A DNA stretch of 64,000 bases from Liolophura sinensis (Eukaryota > Mollusca > Polyplacophora > Chitonida > Chitonidae): NCBI RefSeq assembly GCF_032854445.1, contig NC_088295.1, positions 86,263,836 to 86,327,835 of the forward strand. The letters are read 5' to 3'. The notes beneath the pieces are model-generated. The model had not been told where the DNA came from. It worked only from the letters and a program-made list of their open reading frames with translations, and did no database searches. Shown in pieces: positions 1-11,100 of the stretch. Both the position numbers and the translations under genes were made by a program. The number at the start of each line of letters is the position of its first letter. Position 1 is the stretch's first letter.

Positions 1-366
1 CGCTGTGTTGCATCATTAGGTATGATGAGAATGATGCCGAGGGTGACAGCTGTGTTGCATCATTAGGTATGATGAGAATAATGCCGAGGTGACAGCTGTG
101 TTGCATCATTAGGTATGATGAGAATAATGCCGAGGTGACAGCTGTGTTGCATCATTAGGTATGATGAGAATAATGCCGAGGTGACAGCTGTGTTGCATCA
201 TTAGGTATGATGAGAATAATGCCGAGGTGACAGCTGTGTTGCATCATTAGGTATGATGAGAATAATGCCGAGGTGACAGCTGTGTTGCATCATTAGGCAT
301 GATGAGAATAATGCCAAGCTGACAACTGTGTTGCATCATTAGGTATGACGAGAATGATGCCAAGGT
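1..366. repeat. 46-bp minisatellite, about 8 copies
   Basis: Tandem repeat whose units begin CTGTGTTGCATCATTAGG at positions 3, 50, 96, 142, 188, 234, 280 and 326. The spacing is 46 bases after a 47-base first step. Inner copies are nearly identical and the last two are more diverged. It sits in an intron of TTC21B and runs off the left window edge, so the true copy number is unknown. Each unit contains the E-box-like hexamer CAGCTG at the junction. Confidence 0.95.
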
Positions 367-485
367 GAGTGCTTTGATGTATGGCTATCATCAAAAGTTT
401 TTTGAGTTGAAAAAATATAAACAGTGGACTTCAGTTTGATAGATTTTCCTCTTACCTTTCTGTGACTACCAATTCTGATTCCCAG

Positions 486-3400
486 GTGATGCTTGATCTA
501 GCTGGTCTCTACCTGAGCACAGAGGACTTGGATGCTTGTCAACACCAGCTCATGTCCCTCCTACAGACAGAGAGGGAAAATGATGCAGCCACCATTGTAA
601 GTTGTAGCTCTGATAGATAGTGTTATACCAGGAAGAAGTGTGGCCAACAACCAAGAACAATACCATTGCTTGGTGTTTATCTGTCTGTTTAATAATGTAC
701 ATGTACTGAATTTGCCCTACAAATTGGCCCAGGAAAGTGCATTTTAGGGACAAATAGCAGTCAAAAAATATTATATTGTTGCTATGGAAACTTACATATT
801 TGTTAAATCTTAAATCACCTTTCTCAGGTCTATAAAATCTCATTATCAGACAAAATGAGAGACTTGGAGAAGCACAAAAGATTAAGTCAAACAGAAGTGA
901 CACATCATATTTATGCTAACAGCCCAAGACTGATGCATGAATTTAATATGCTTTCCTTTCCTGATAAAATTCATCTGGTTGCAGGTGCGGTCAAGGCATT
1001 TTCTTTAAGACTCGATCAGTTTTTTCCACAGCAGGTGCTCCTCGTAGCATATGCCTTACAACTTTCTTGTGATTGCAGATGCTTGCAGACTTAATGTTCA
1101 GGAAAAATGATTATGAAACGGCCAGGTTTCACTTTCAAAAACTTCTTGTCAGGCAACCAGGTGAAGTATTTGTTTACCTGAAATAAAGAGATTTTATCCT
1201 GACGTATTTGTAATCTATTTGTTAAAATATATTTTGTTTACTGTAAATAAAGTCATTTATTTTCACCTTTGATGTGAATCTCAGTATTAGAATTTGCATA
1301 TCCTGTTGGAGTTTCTTTGATCTTATGATACTGAAAATCTCATTTGGTAATGCTGTCATTACAAGAATTGTATTTAGCATGGCTCTGTAGCTCCAGGGTT
1401 GTAATGATTTGATAGTCGCATTTTCATTCTCTGACAAACAATAGGAATCATTTCGTGAGTTACATGTATTTAATGTATTACAATTAGAAGATTTATGTTT
1501 ATCTGTCAGACAACTACCAAGCCCTGGCACGTTTGGTGGACCTGATGAGGAGGAATGGTAATCTTGATGAAGTCCCTGCCTTCTTGGAGGCAGCTGAGAA
1601 GGCCACGGCCAGGTCTACCATAGACAGCGGCTTCAATTACTGCAAGGGGCTTTATGAGTGGTAAGTCTGGGCGGACAGTTGTTCTGACAGCTGCTTTAAA
1701 CTAATGCAAGGGGCTCTGTGAGTGGTAAACCTGGGCAGACAGTTGGTCTGACAGAGGCTTTAACTACTGGAAGGGGCTCTATGAGTGGTAAGCCTGGACA
1801 GACAGTTGTTTTCAAAGAGGCTTCAACTACTGCAAGGGGCTGTATGAGTGGTAAGTCTGGGCAGATAGTTGTTCTCAAAGGGGCCTAAACTAATGCAAGG
1901 GGCTCTGTGAGTGGTAAGCCTGGGCAGACAGTTGTTCTCAAAGGGGCCTAAACTAATGCAAGGGGCTCTGTGAGTGGTAAGCCTGGGCACAGTTGGCCTG
2001 ACAGCAACTTTATCTACAGCAAGGTGTCTATGACTCGTACGTGTGGACAAACTATTATACTTTGCTGTATACTACAGCTTTAACTGCTTGTTGTTTTTAC
2101 CATGTGCATACTTTTGTATGTTTGTGCCTGTTGGATCTATGTCCATGTAGTGAATTGGTTATTGATGGCTTTTTGCTTGTTCATCTTCATTTGATGGGTA
2201 TCATTATTGTCTCAGTTGTATACAAATTATCAAGTGTACATGTGTATACATACTGCAGCCAGCTCTGATCACTTTATGTTTATGATGTAGGTACACAGGC
2301 AACCCCACAGCTGCCCTGAAGTGCTTTAACAAAGCTCGCAAAGATTCAGAATGGGGGAATCAGGCCATCTACAACATGATAGAGATCTGCCTGAACCCAG
2401 ACAATGAAACCATTGGAGGGGAAGTGTTCGAGTCGGTGGAAGGAGATAGTTCGTGAGTCGTATAATGTATACTTATCTTTATACTTATTTTGTTTTTATC
2501 TGTTAGACACAATGTCCAATATGTTCTATTTATGGTGAGCAGATTATGGCAGATTACGTGCCAAATTTGGACTGTCCAACTGAGGCACTAACTGTTTTAG
2601 CTAAAGGAAGATCAGGCAATCCTAGAATCATAAAGAAATGGAGATTGATAGAAAGTGACAAGTCATATATTTTCTGTATGCTTCATTTTGAAGTCCTTTA
2701 AAGTGTTATTTCATGTTGAAATTTCATGTTGAAATTCACATTTGTATTTGTCAGGAGCCAGATGGACCGAGACAAGGCCGACAGTGAACAGATGGCTGTG
2801 CGGACAGCGGAGAAACTTCTTAGGGTAGGTCACGCTAACTCATGCCCTTCCCAGAACTTTGTGGCTTTTTAAAGGTTTTTTCTTTCTTATCCACAGGCTT
2901 CTCTAAAATTTAGTCAGCAATCTGAGAAAGTTGTAGTTGCCACCTTAGAAGATGCAGAGAATGTCCACAACAGCCTGCATTATTGGAAAAGAAAGTAATA
3001 AGAAAATAATTACAAAATTTGATTGGTATTCCCATGTAACTTATATTGTGAATTATTCTCTGTGAACCTAAATTTGACTGTTTCAGGAAATAAAGTCTCG
3101 TCCCGGTGACCTCCGTCCTCGTATTTTGGAGAACATGGCTCTTATTGCCACCAAAAATCGGCAGAACGTAGAGAAAGCTCTTTCTTCTTTCATGGAGATA
3201 GCCTCGAATGAACAGGTAACTTTGTGAGGTTTTCTTTGAGCACTGAGAATCAGCGCTTTCAGTTTTGCACGACAGAAAGATAACACACTGTTTTGTTTGA
3301 TTATTCTTGAACATGACAAATTTTATGTTTGAATAGTAAACCAATATAATTTCCAGTCCTAGTAGTGCACAATTTTGACCATTTCTAACCATCCTAATGA

Positions 3401-6400
3401 ACTTCTGTAAGTATGAAATTGAGTGTACTAGTCATTTCTGAAGCTAAAGCTAAAGAATGCTGCTGTTTTTGGATACTCAGGGCAATTATCTTTGCTAAAG
3501 TAAAAACATGGCACTTTCTGATGACTTGTAAGAAGAGGCAACTTATTGTGGCAACATTGCTTCCCATCCTCCTTGTATACACAGTCTCAGGTAGTCATCA
3601 CTTTTCATATCTACATGTGGTTCATGTATGTTTGTTGATTAAGGACTTATTCTGAATCTCATCCAAGGTGACCAGTTGAGTTGCTAGTGCACAGTAGGTG
3701 TGGGTTCAAACTGAGCCATCAACAGAGGATTTGTGGATTCACCCACATTAAGCCTTGGTGACAAATCAGCAGTTGACGCTGCTCTTATCTTGACTGCTGC
3801 AGTCAAACATTCGTTGAAGATGAGTTGTCCACCACCAGTGTATATCTGTATCTGAACATCTGACCTGGGAATCTTTGTCGACAACCTGAAAAAAGTGGGT
3901 TAATGGTTTACCCCTGGCCTTCCGCTCATAAATGTGACTGCTATTTTAGGAGTGAAAATTCTTGATTGTGTTAAACAGCAATCTAATAAAAGTGACCTAA
4001 GTTTCATGTGTACCTACTGTATACTTGCTTCCACAGAGAGACCATGTTGGCTCCTTGTTTGGAATGGCTACTGGTTACATGGTAATCAAACAGAACCCAA
4101 GAGCACGAAACCAGCTCAAGCGAGTGGCCAAGTGTCCATGGACCATTCAGGTCAGTACATGGGCCATTTTAAATGCAAACAATGTGTGAAGAAAATTTAT
4201 TGTGAACATTTGTTTTTTTCTTTGGCTTGTTCGAGTTTTAACTGCAGTAAAAATTATGCATGGTTAGTGTGGACATGGTTTTGTGTATATCCACTTAATC
4301 TATGCATCTCTAAATATAACATCCAAGGTTAGTGTTCGTATTAAATTGACAAAAACGTATAAGTGTTTTCTAGAATTGTGTCACATTGTATTCCTTTGGA
4401 TATGTAACTTGGGTCTTTGATACAATTTTTCTGTAGGATGCTGAAGATCTGGAGAAGAGCTGGTTACTTCTGGCTGATATTTATATACAGGTTTGTGTGT
4501 AGAAATGTCATATTTTATATGTATTTACCAGTTTTCTGCCAAATCGAGGTTTATGTTTTTCTGCTACACTTACATTGTGTTCTAAAAAAAAAAATTTTAT
4601 ATTTTTTATTTTATGACCGGGGGCCAGTTCCACAAATCCATTTCTGACTTACTTAAAATTTGAAATACGATCTTAAAGCTTATATTTGGTCTATAGAAAT
4701 TAAAATTTTGTTTCCCTCATCAGTGTTATCACACAACAAATGTATTGAGATTTCAACTTCAAGCATCAAGTTCTTAAATTTTGACTTAAGTCAAAAACTC
4801 TGATTGTTAAGGAGATGCAGCTTTGTGTTTTGTTGCACATCATTTATTTTCAAATTCATTGTTGAATAAAAATACATGTATTTTAAATTGTAAAATTTTA
4901 ATTGAATTTTTTTTTAGAGTGGAAAGTATGACATGGCCCAAGAATTGCTGAAAAGATGTCTACAGCATAACAAGGTAAGAATGAAAATAATAAATAAAAT
5001 GTTACTTAATTGTTATTTTGGGAGATGATATTTTCCACAATATTAATCTAAATGGATATCTCAAGAAACACTTAAATCCACACCAGTTTTGGCAGATCCA
5101 ATCGTAAAACGCCTTGAACAAATGATTCACATGAAATTTGTGAAGGCAAATGACATAATGTAACCAGAGAAATGATTTTAGCGGTTATTGTTGTCATTGT
5201 AAATTCCATTTGGGATTCTGTTAAGCCACCTGCATTTTTGATAATTAATGGGGAAACAAATCTTACAACTTATAAAACAACAGTGCCCTCTACCTACTTG
5301 GTGACTATACACAGTATTGATAAATATAAATAACACACAGTGTTGTTACTTAAGTAGATAGAGTGTGCTGTTGTTTTATGAGTTATACGATTTGCTTGCC
5401 TTTGTTGAGGGCAGGACAACCCCATTATCCTGTGGTCCAGCTAAAAAATCTGTGGTATTGGCAGAACTTTTCTCCCATCATAAAACAGCTACATATAAAT
5501 CAATCAAGACTTATCTACTTTCGTAGTGTCATTTATCCCTCCATGTAGCAATTTGATGCTGTTGTCACATAGCTATAACATACTGAAATGATGTATTAGT
5601 CAGCTTACTGATGCATGCATGGTATATCCATATATGTGTGCGGTTTGTCTTTTCAGTCCTGCTGCAAGGCCTATGAATACTCAGGGTTTGTAATGGAGAA
5701 GGAGCAGTCCTACAAAGATGCAGCCAACAGCTATGAGAAAGCCTGGAAATTTGGGAACAAGAACAACCCAGTTATAGGTAGCTTCCTGCCCCAATGTGGG
5801 TGTCTGACTGCCTCTCCATCATCTTTCTTTTGGCTCAGATGGTTAAAATTCTGGCTTCCTCCTTGGCCGTTGACCAGGGAGGCACATGCAGCTTGCTCAA
5901 CTCCAGCTCGTGCTTTTTTCTGCTTTCGTGCTTTTAGCCAAGAACTCCAGTTTCCTCCAACTATTTATCAAATTCTTGAAAAATTCTTGAGCACTGCGAT
6001 AAAAACACTAATCAATCAATCATCATCGTAAACCAACAACTTGTTACCCACGGGTCTTTCACAGAGATTTCAGACTTATAGCTAGAATGGTTATCCAAAT
6101 TAAACTCTTCTAAAAGACTTAAATATATGCCTCAAATCAAAATTTTGACCCGCTGATTTTGTGCTGTGGTGGTATAATTTCAACCAAGTTCGGGCATCCA
6201 GTTTCAAATATTTTGGTTTGTAAAGATCATTAAAGGTGAAACAGGCCCTAGCAAAACGCCACCTTGTACTGTAACAAAAATAGTAAACTCATTTAAATCA
6301 CCAAGATCTCATTTCAGCTGTCGCCTTCTATAACTGCTTTTTACCAGTGAAGTCTATAGGGCAATACGAACAAAGTAGTGCAGTAGATTGTGACCAGTGT

Positions 6401-7558
6401 TAGTGGTTTAAAAGTCAAAGATAAGTCAGTCTTGTGGGTTTCCCCTAGGCCCCGCCTGGTTTCCTCCCACCATAATCCTGGCCGCTGGCGTATAAGGGAA
6501 ATATTTTTGAGTGTGGCGTAAAACACCAATCAAAAAAATAAATAAATAAGTCAGTCTTAACAGAAAAGCTAACTGTTTCAGGGGTAGAAGACTGTCATTG
6601 CTAGATAACAAGCCTGCGATGAATATGGTGCCTGTTTGAATCCAGCTCTTGCTAGTTAAACTTCAGCTTAGCTTCATGTGACGGAAATGTGTCTGTTCGG
6701 ATATTCTTTACGGCAATGACAAAAATTCCTCTTAATAGCAATTCTATCCTCTGTAGAGGCATACAGTCGTTTGACGTCATATACAAGAATATTTTACTTA
6801 TATGACGGCAATCAGCATAATGGGAAGAAACAATTGACATCCGCGGGTTGCTGACAGACCTTCTCACGTACAACCGGAGAGGAATCCAGCATGAGCTAGA
6901 CTTGAACTCAAAGCGACTGCATTGATGCGAGGCTCCCAAGTTGTCATGCTGCACTAGAACACAAACCGCTTGGTCACAGAGGCCCCATATGTAGACACGT
7001 GTACAGGTACATGTATCATTGTTATTAAAATACTATCAACATGCTGTTCATATATGTTTGTTCCTCACTACTCTTGTTTACAGGTTATAAACTAGCATTT
7101 AATTACATGAAGGCCAGACGATTTGTGGATGCTATCGACATTTGTCATCATGTAAGTATCTAATCTTAGTAATTCAGCGATTTCCTAAATGCCTTAAAGT
7201 ATATGTGATTGTATGTTATATGCTTGTTTTTGTGACAAGCTCAGAATGTCAGCGAGTGTTTATATGGCAATGGGCTGGCCTGCGTGAGAGTCTGAATAAC
7301 AGGACTAGTTGTGTAACTTTATAGTGTAGTCAGTAAGCCAGTACAGGACACCAGAGTACGGCAAGATTACCACATGTGATTACCGTGTGTTTTTTCCATT
7401 TGTTATCCCTTTTTTTGGAAAGTCAGAGATGTCTGAAACATTATTCACGCATGAAGTACATGTCAGTGTTTTGCTTGCAGGTTTTGGAAAATCACCCCAA
7501 TTATCCCAAGATCAGGAAGGACATTTTGGACAAGGCCAGGATGAGCTTGAGAGTTTGA
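486..7558 (+). CDS. TTC21B: TTC21B / IFT139, tetratricopeptide IFT-A subunit (3' part)
   Basis: This is the C-terminal 398 residues of TTC21B (IFT139/THM1), a TPR-solenoid subunit of the IFT-A complex that drives retrograde transport in cilia. Exons: 486-596, 1079-1160, 1510-1660, 2291-2452, 2755-2824, 3087-3215, 4037-4150, 4437-4490, 4918-4974, 5657-5777, 7084-7151 and 7481-7558. All have GT-AG borders and matching phases. Diagnostic stretches are [78 protein letters not shown] and the C-terminal [18 protein letters not shown], which match my recollection of the vertebrate proteins. Vertebrate TTC21B is about 1300 residues, so roughly the first two thirds lie left of the window. TTC21A is the alternative paralogue; invertebrates often have one gene. 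The third exon's end has been amplified into a minisatellite (1628-2040). Confidence 0.95.
1628..2040 (+). repeat. 63-bp minisatellite containing copies of a TTC21B exon end and 5' splice site
   Basis: The last ~33 bases of the exon ending at 1660, with its donor and following intron bases, are repeated at a 63-64 base period. The GT of each donor copy falls at 1661, 1725, 1788, 1851, 1914 and 1977; a decayed seventh copy follows. Most copies keep GAGTG|GTAAG. A reading that continued past 1660 would hit TAA at once (TGG TAA), so only the first donor supports the protein. Confidence 0.93.
3662..3905 (+). mobile_element. SINE-like element, diverged
   Basis: A B-box-like run (GTGTGGGTTCAAACTGAGCC near 3695) is followed by text resembling the element at 11938-12170 (…aacag…atttg…gattcac…ggtgaca). 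It lies in a TTC21B intron. No clear target duplication was seen. It is probably an old tRNA-derived SINE of a family different from the common one in this window. Confidence 0.4.
4617..4840. mobile_element. possible MITE
   Basis: Intronic segment opening GGGGGCCAGTTCCACAAATC and closing near GCAGCTTTGTGTTTTGTTGC, with internal CTTAAAATTTG and TCTTAAATTTTGACTTAAG. The two ends are only roughly inverted. The layout resembles short invertebrate DNA-transposon derivatives with CACAAAG-type ends; this is inference from appearance. Confidence 0.3.
5795..6025 (+). mobile_element. SINE-like element with CTAATCAATCAATCATC tail
   Basis: It begins near a weak A-box-like TTGGCTCAGATGGTTAAAA and ends TTCTTGAGCACTGCGATAAA followed by CACTAATCAATCAATCATC. 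That tail is a diverged version of the common SINE tail in this window. It lies in the TTC21B intron after the exon 5657-5777. Confidence 0.45.
6431..6548 (+). mobile_element. SINE family A, 3' part
   Basis: It carries the 3' body and tail of the window's commonest SINE: GGTTTCCTCCCACCATAAT, then a GTATAAGG…TTTTTGAGTGTGGCG block and AAAACACCAATCAAAAAAAT. The tRNA-like head is missing. Intronic in TTC21B. Confidence 0.75.
6786..6986 (-). mobile_element. SINE family A, minus orientation
   Basis: Reverse-oriented copy. It reads from a decayed tail side (AGAATATTTTACTTATATGA) through CCAGCATGAGCTAGACTTGA (complement of the B box) to CTTGGTCACAGAGGCCCC (complement of the tRNA-like start). It forms an inverted pair with the copy at 6431-6548 in the same intron. 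Confidence 0.75.
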
Positions 7559-8020
7559 TGGCCAGACACAGGAATGGGACGAGCATTCAAAACAGATGTT
7601 ACACATTCCACAAATCATTCACTTCACCTGGCACATGTCATTAAAATTAAATGGTCAGACTATTATAAGAAATTCCAGATTGGTTGATGACTTTCAACTA
7701 TGCGCTTTTCATCAAAGTATCGGGGTCACTATTTACAAATCAAATTTTGTAACTTTTGTGATAAATCTCTGACTTTGACACTAAATTCAGAGAGAAAAAC
7801 GTTACAAGAAATTGGGTTTATGAATTTTTATGAAAGTTGCCCATTGTACAAAGAAAAGTTTTCCTGTCTTTGCAGCCTAAACGTACATCTGTTGATTATA
7901 GTTGACCATTATATTTGTTATCTTCAAAACAATTAGCCATTCCGTCCATATTGACATTATTTATTCCGTCCTTGTATGATGCATTGATGAGTGTTGTATA
8001 TTAAATACAAAACATGATGA
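7559..8020 (+). terminator. TTC21B: TTC21B 3' UTR and poly(A) signal
   Basis: A short 3' UTR follows the stop TGA at 7556-7558. A variant poly(A) hexamer ATTAAA lies at 8000-8005. AARSD1 on the other strand has AATAAA complements from 8042, so the two transcripts end back to back within a few dozen bases. The exact cleavage site is inferred. Confidence 0.55.
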
Positions 8021-8041
8021 CAAATTGATGTGATTGGACTT

Positions 8042-8067
8042 TTTATTATTGAACTTTCATTTATTTA
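8042..8067 (-). terminator. AARSD1: AARSD1 poly(A) signals
   Basis: Two complements of AATAAA (TTTATT) lie at about 8042-8047 and 8061-8067. That is about 95-115 bases past the AARSD1 stop codon in the direction of transcription. They suit a short 3' UTR that ends against the TTC21B 3' UTR. Confidence 0.5.
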
Positions 8068-8159
8068 AGTTTTGAGTTTGTGATGCCGATGTACATTTGT
8101 ATTGATAAGACAAAACATCTCAGAATTTATCACACATAATTTATCACACTTGGGAAACT

Positions 8160-11100
8160 TTATGCTTCTTTGGGGCATAATGTTTCTCGTAAAAGTCTTT
8201 CCACCTCTTTTCTGTTAACCAGCTTTTTGGCTTTTCCTTGGAACTGTCCATTCTTGCACACTCCCTTGGCTTCCAGTAGTTCTCCAACTCTGGAAGATTA
8301 AACAATGACGTTCACAAATACAATGTGGAATTTGATGTGACATGTTATCATGCAGATTATGGACTTGTCTGATCACCAGCATAAGCCATTACACACAGTG
8401 TGATTGTCAAACCGTGTGAATCAATTACAGTTGAAAGGTACATGTACAAGTCTTTGGAAACAGAGCTTCTACTTTCAATCAAACAGTTGAATTTGACAAT
8501 TTGCTCTGTGTAAATCGCTTAACTGTTATACCGAGCCATCAACTGCATTACTGTGGACTTTGATTAGGATACAACTTTGTGACATTATCCACAAGACCTC
8601 AGGATCACTGACGTGGGCTGTTTCTAAGGACTAACAGAAAGTTCTTGCCTTGGCATCTCTCATGGGGATGATAAATAAAATCATATCAGTTTGGTCAGAC
8701 ATCACATGAAAAACTGTTATAAGGAATAGTCCCATACTGACATATCAAGAATTTTCAAGTGATGCCAGCCAGTTTCGTGGATGGAGGAAAATGGAGTAAA
8801 CCACTGCCATTTGGTAGCTACCTGACATACCTCCTGGATTTAAACATGCTGTTTCAACGGTCAGATAGCTGTAGCAAGCCAGAGAAAATGAGAAAAACAT
8901 TCACCTATTGCTCTTCCATATACATCTTACTGCGATAACCTGTAGGTAACATTCATGGGTTTTTGTTGTTGTTGTTGTTAGTTGGTTATCAATTGCTTTC
9001 TTATATATGGTATGTGAACATGAGGTGTAATTTGTGCCTGTGAAACCCTTGAAAACAGGAGATAGGTAAATTAATGTAAACAAATATTGGCAAACATCTT
9101 TCACAAGGAATATGATGCAGTAGGATTTTTAAAGTACCTTTAACAAAAAAATTTAAAGAGTCCAAACTCGAAACTCGACTACTGAGTTAAGCACATGTAC
9201 ACAAAACACTGTGCATGTAATTGTTTGTTAACTTCAAAGGATTACCTTTTTGACACCCTAGTCAAGATTTCATCTTTTGCTGCCAGTAAGAAAAGCCCTG
9301 CACCTTTCTCTTCACCAACAGTTAAGAACACAACCAGATCCTGCAAGGAATTATTTGCAGACAGCCTTGTTCAGCGAAAAACAAAAAAAATTTGACGTGT
9401 AAAGTACAAAAAAATTTGGAATTAGATACAAAAGTTAAGCCTTGCATACACATGCATGTCTTAAGCAGTGCCTGATGGATAAGGTTCAGCTTAATTTACA
9501 ATAGAAAATAAGGCGAGATCACAATAAAGAAATAATTTGAAATTTGAAATGATTTCAGACATCTTTGAAATTCATCTCTATAAATATTACCATAAATCTT
9601 GTTTAAATATTCACGGTTAAATGACAGAGATAAAGTCTTACCTCATTTGCCAATTCATTAGAAATAATGTTCATGAATTCATTGTCTCCATCTTTCCTGA
9701 AATCATCACAGATCATTTTCACAACATACCATCATAGTTCAGTGAGAGCAGAAAAAGTCTTCATAACTGCCACAGACCTACATGTAATGCCACTGTCATA
9801 ACTAATGTTTTTATATGTGCTTCTCGTACTAAAAGGGAAAAGTGGTTGTACATGAAACAAGGGCTAACAGACAGCTTGATATTTCGATAAAACCTTACAT
9901 CCTCAGCATTCAATGTAACTGTAGTTTTTCTATTTAGATGCTTATATGTAATGCAGTTTGAAGCTGAGATTAGAAGAAGGCTACATGAGTTAATATTTCA
10001 ACTTAGTCCTGTATGACATAGAATTTCAGAGACAATTAACTGATCAATACACCAGTAGTGTCCAAGCCCACCAAACTTTTTTCCATTCAAACCTGTCCAC
10101 TTGACAAGATAACTTGTCAGGTACATGTAAATAAGATGGCAGCATCAACCAATGTTAACTATTCTAATTCGCTGATGTAGTATGTAGTGATGCAATTCTG
10201 GCCAGTCAGATTATTTGATTTAACAGCAGATAAGTCAGTTAAAGTCACCTGAGGCAGAAGCAAATACCTGTGCAAACAAAACACTGGGTCCTTCTCAGAA
10301 TGTTGTTTCACCTGCATGGCCTCCATGCCTGCAATCTCTCTCAGAAGACCAGTCGCAGTCTGAAAAGGTGCCAGACAAAATTAATGCTTGAGATTACATA
10401 ATCTAATGTGAAGTGAGTAGACCTGTTATAAATTAGGCAACCATAATGCATGAGCAAATGTTTATGTATACTGTATTCTTTAACATACAAAAACAAAACA
10501 ATACGGTATTTTTGTGCTAGTTTTAGGGACAATTTCACGCAATCTAATCAAACAGTTCAGCTGAGTTACAGTATCAGTACTGCCAACCAATCAATTTACA
10601 TTTCATTAGACTGCAGTTTTTAAAGGGAAATTCCCCAAAACTCTCCACATTTGAAAGTGAATAAAATGCCTAAAATAGTCACCCCCATCGTGAGGATATG
10701 GTACTGCTAATCTGGGTTAGACAGCAAGTTAGCCTAGCCGGATGCATACAATGCTGATAGATAGATTTAGGTATGCTCTGATCTTAATTGTATGACCTTC
10801 AAATGTATGACACAATCACGGGCAGCAGAAGACTGTTCAATTATGTGGTCAACAGGAGAAATATACAGTATATACAGTGACACAAGTTTTGTGTAACCGG
10901 TCATAACTTTTGTGTAATTGTATTTTTAAAGTGAAGTTATGTACACAGAGTACCTTTTGTGTCTGTTTGTAAGACTTTACAAGTTTCTCAGCCAACTCAG
11001 CATGCTGTTCAGGTGGACCACTGAAACATCAGAAACCACTGTGTCCATATCGCAGTATTGAAAACCATGATATTCTGAATTCTACTCAATACACCATACC

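Noticed and set aside
1696-2050. Minus-strand repetitive ORFs over the 63-bp array
   Set aside because: 63 is a multiple of three, so one repeat frame stays open by arithmetic. There is no independent evidence of coding.
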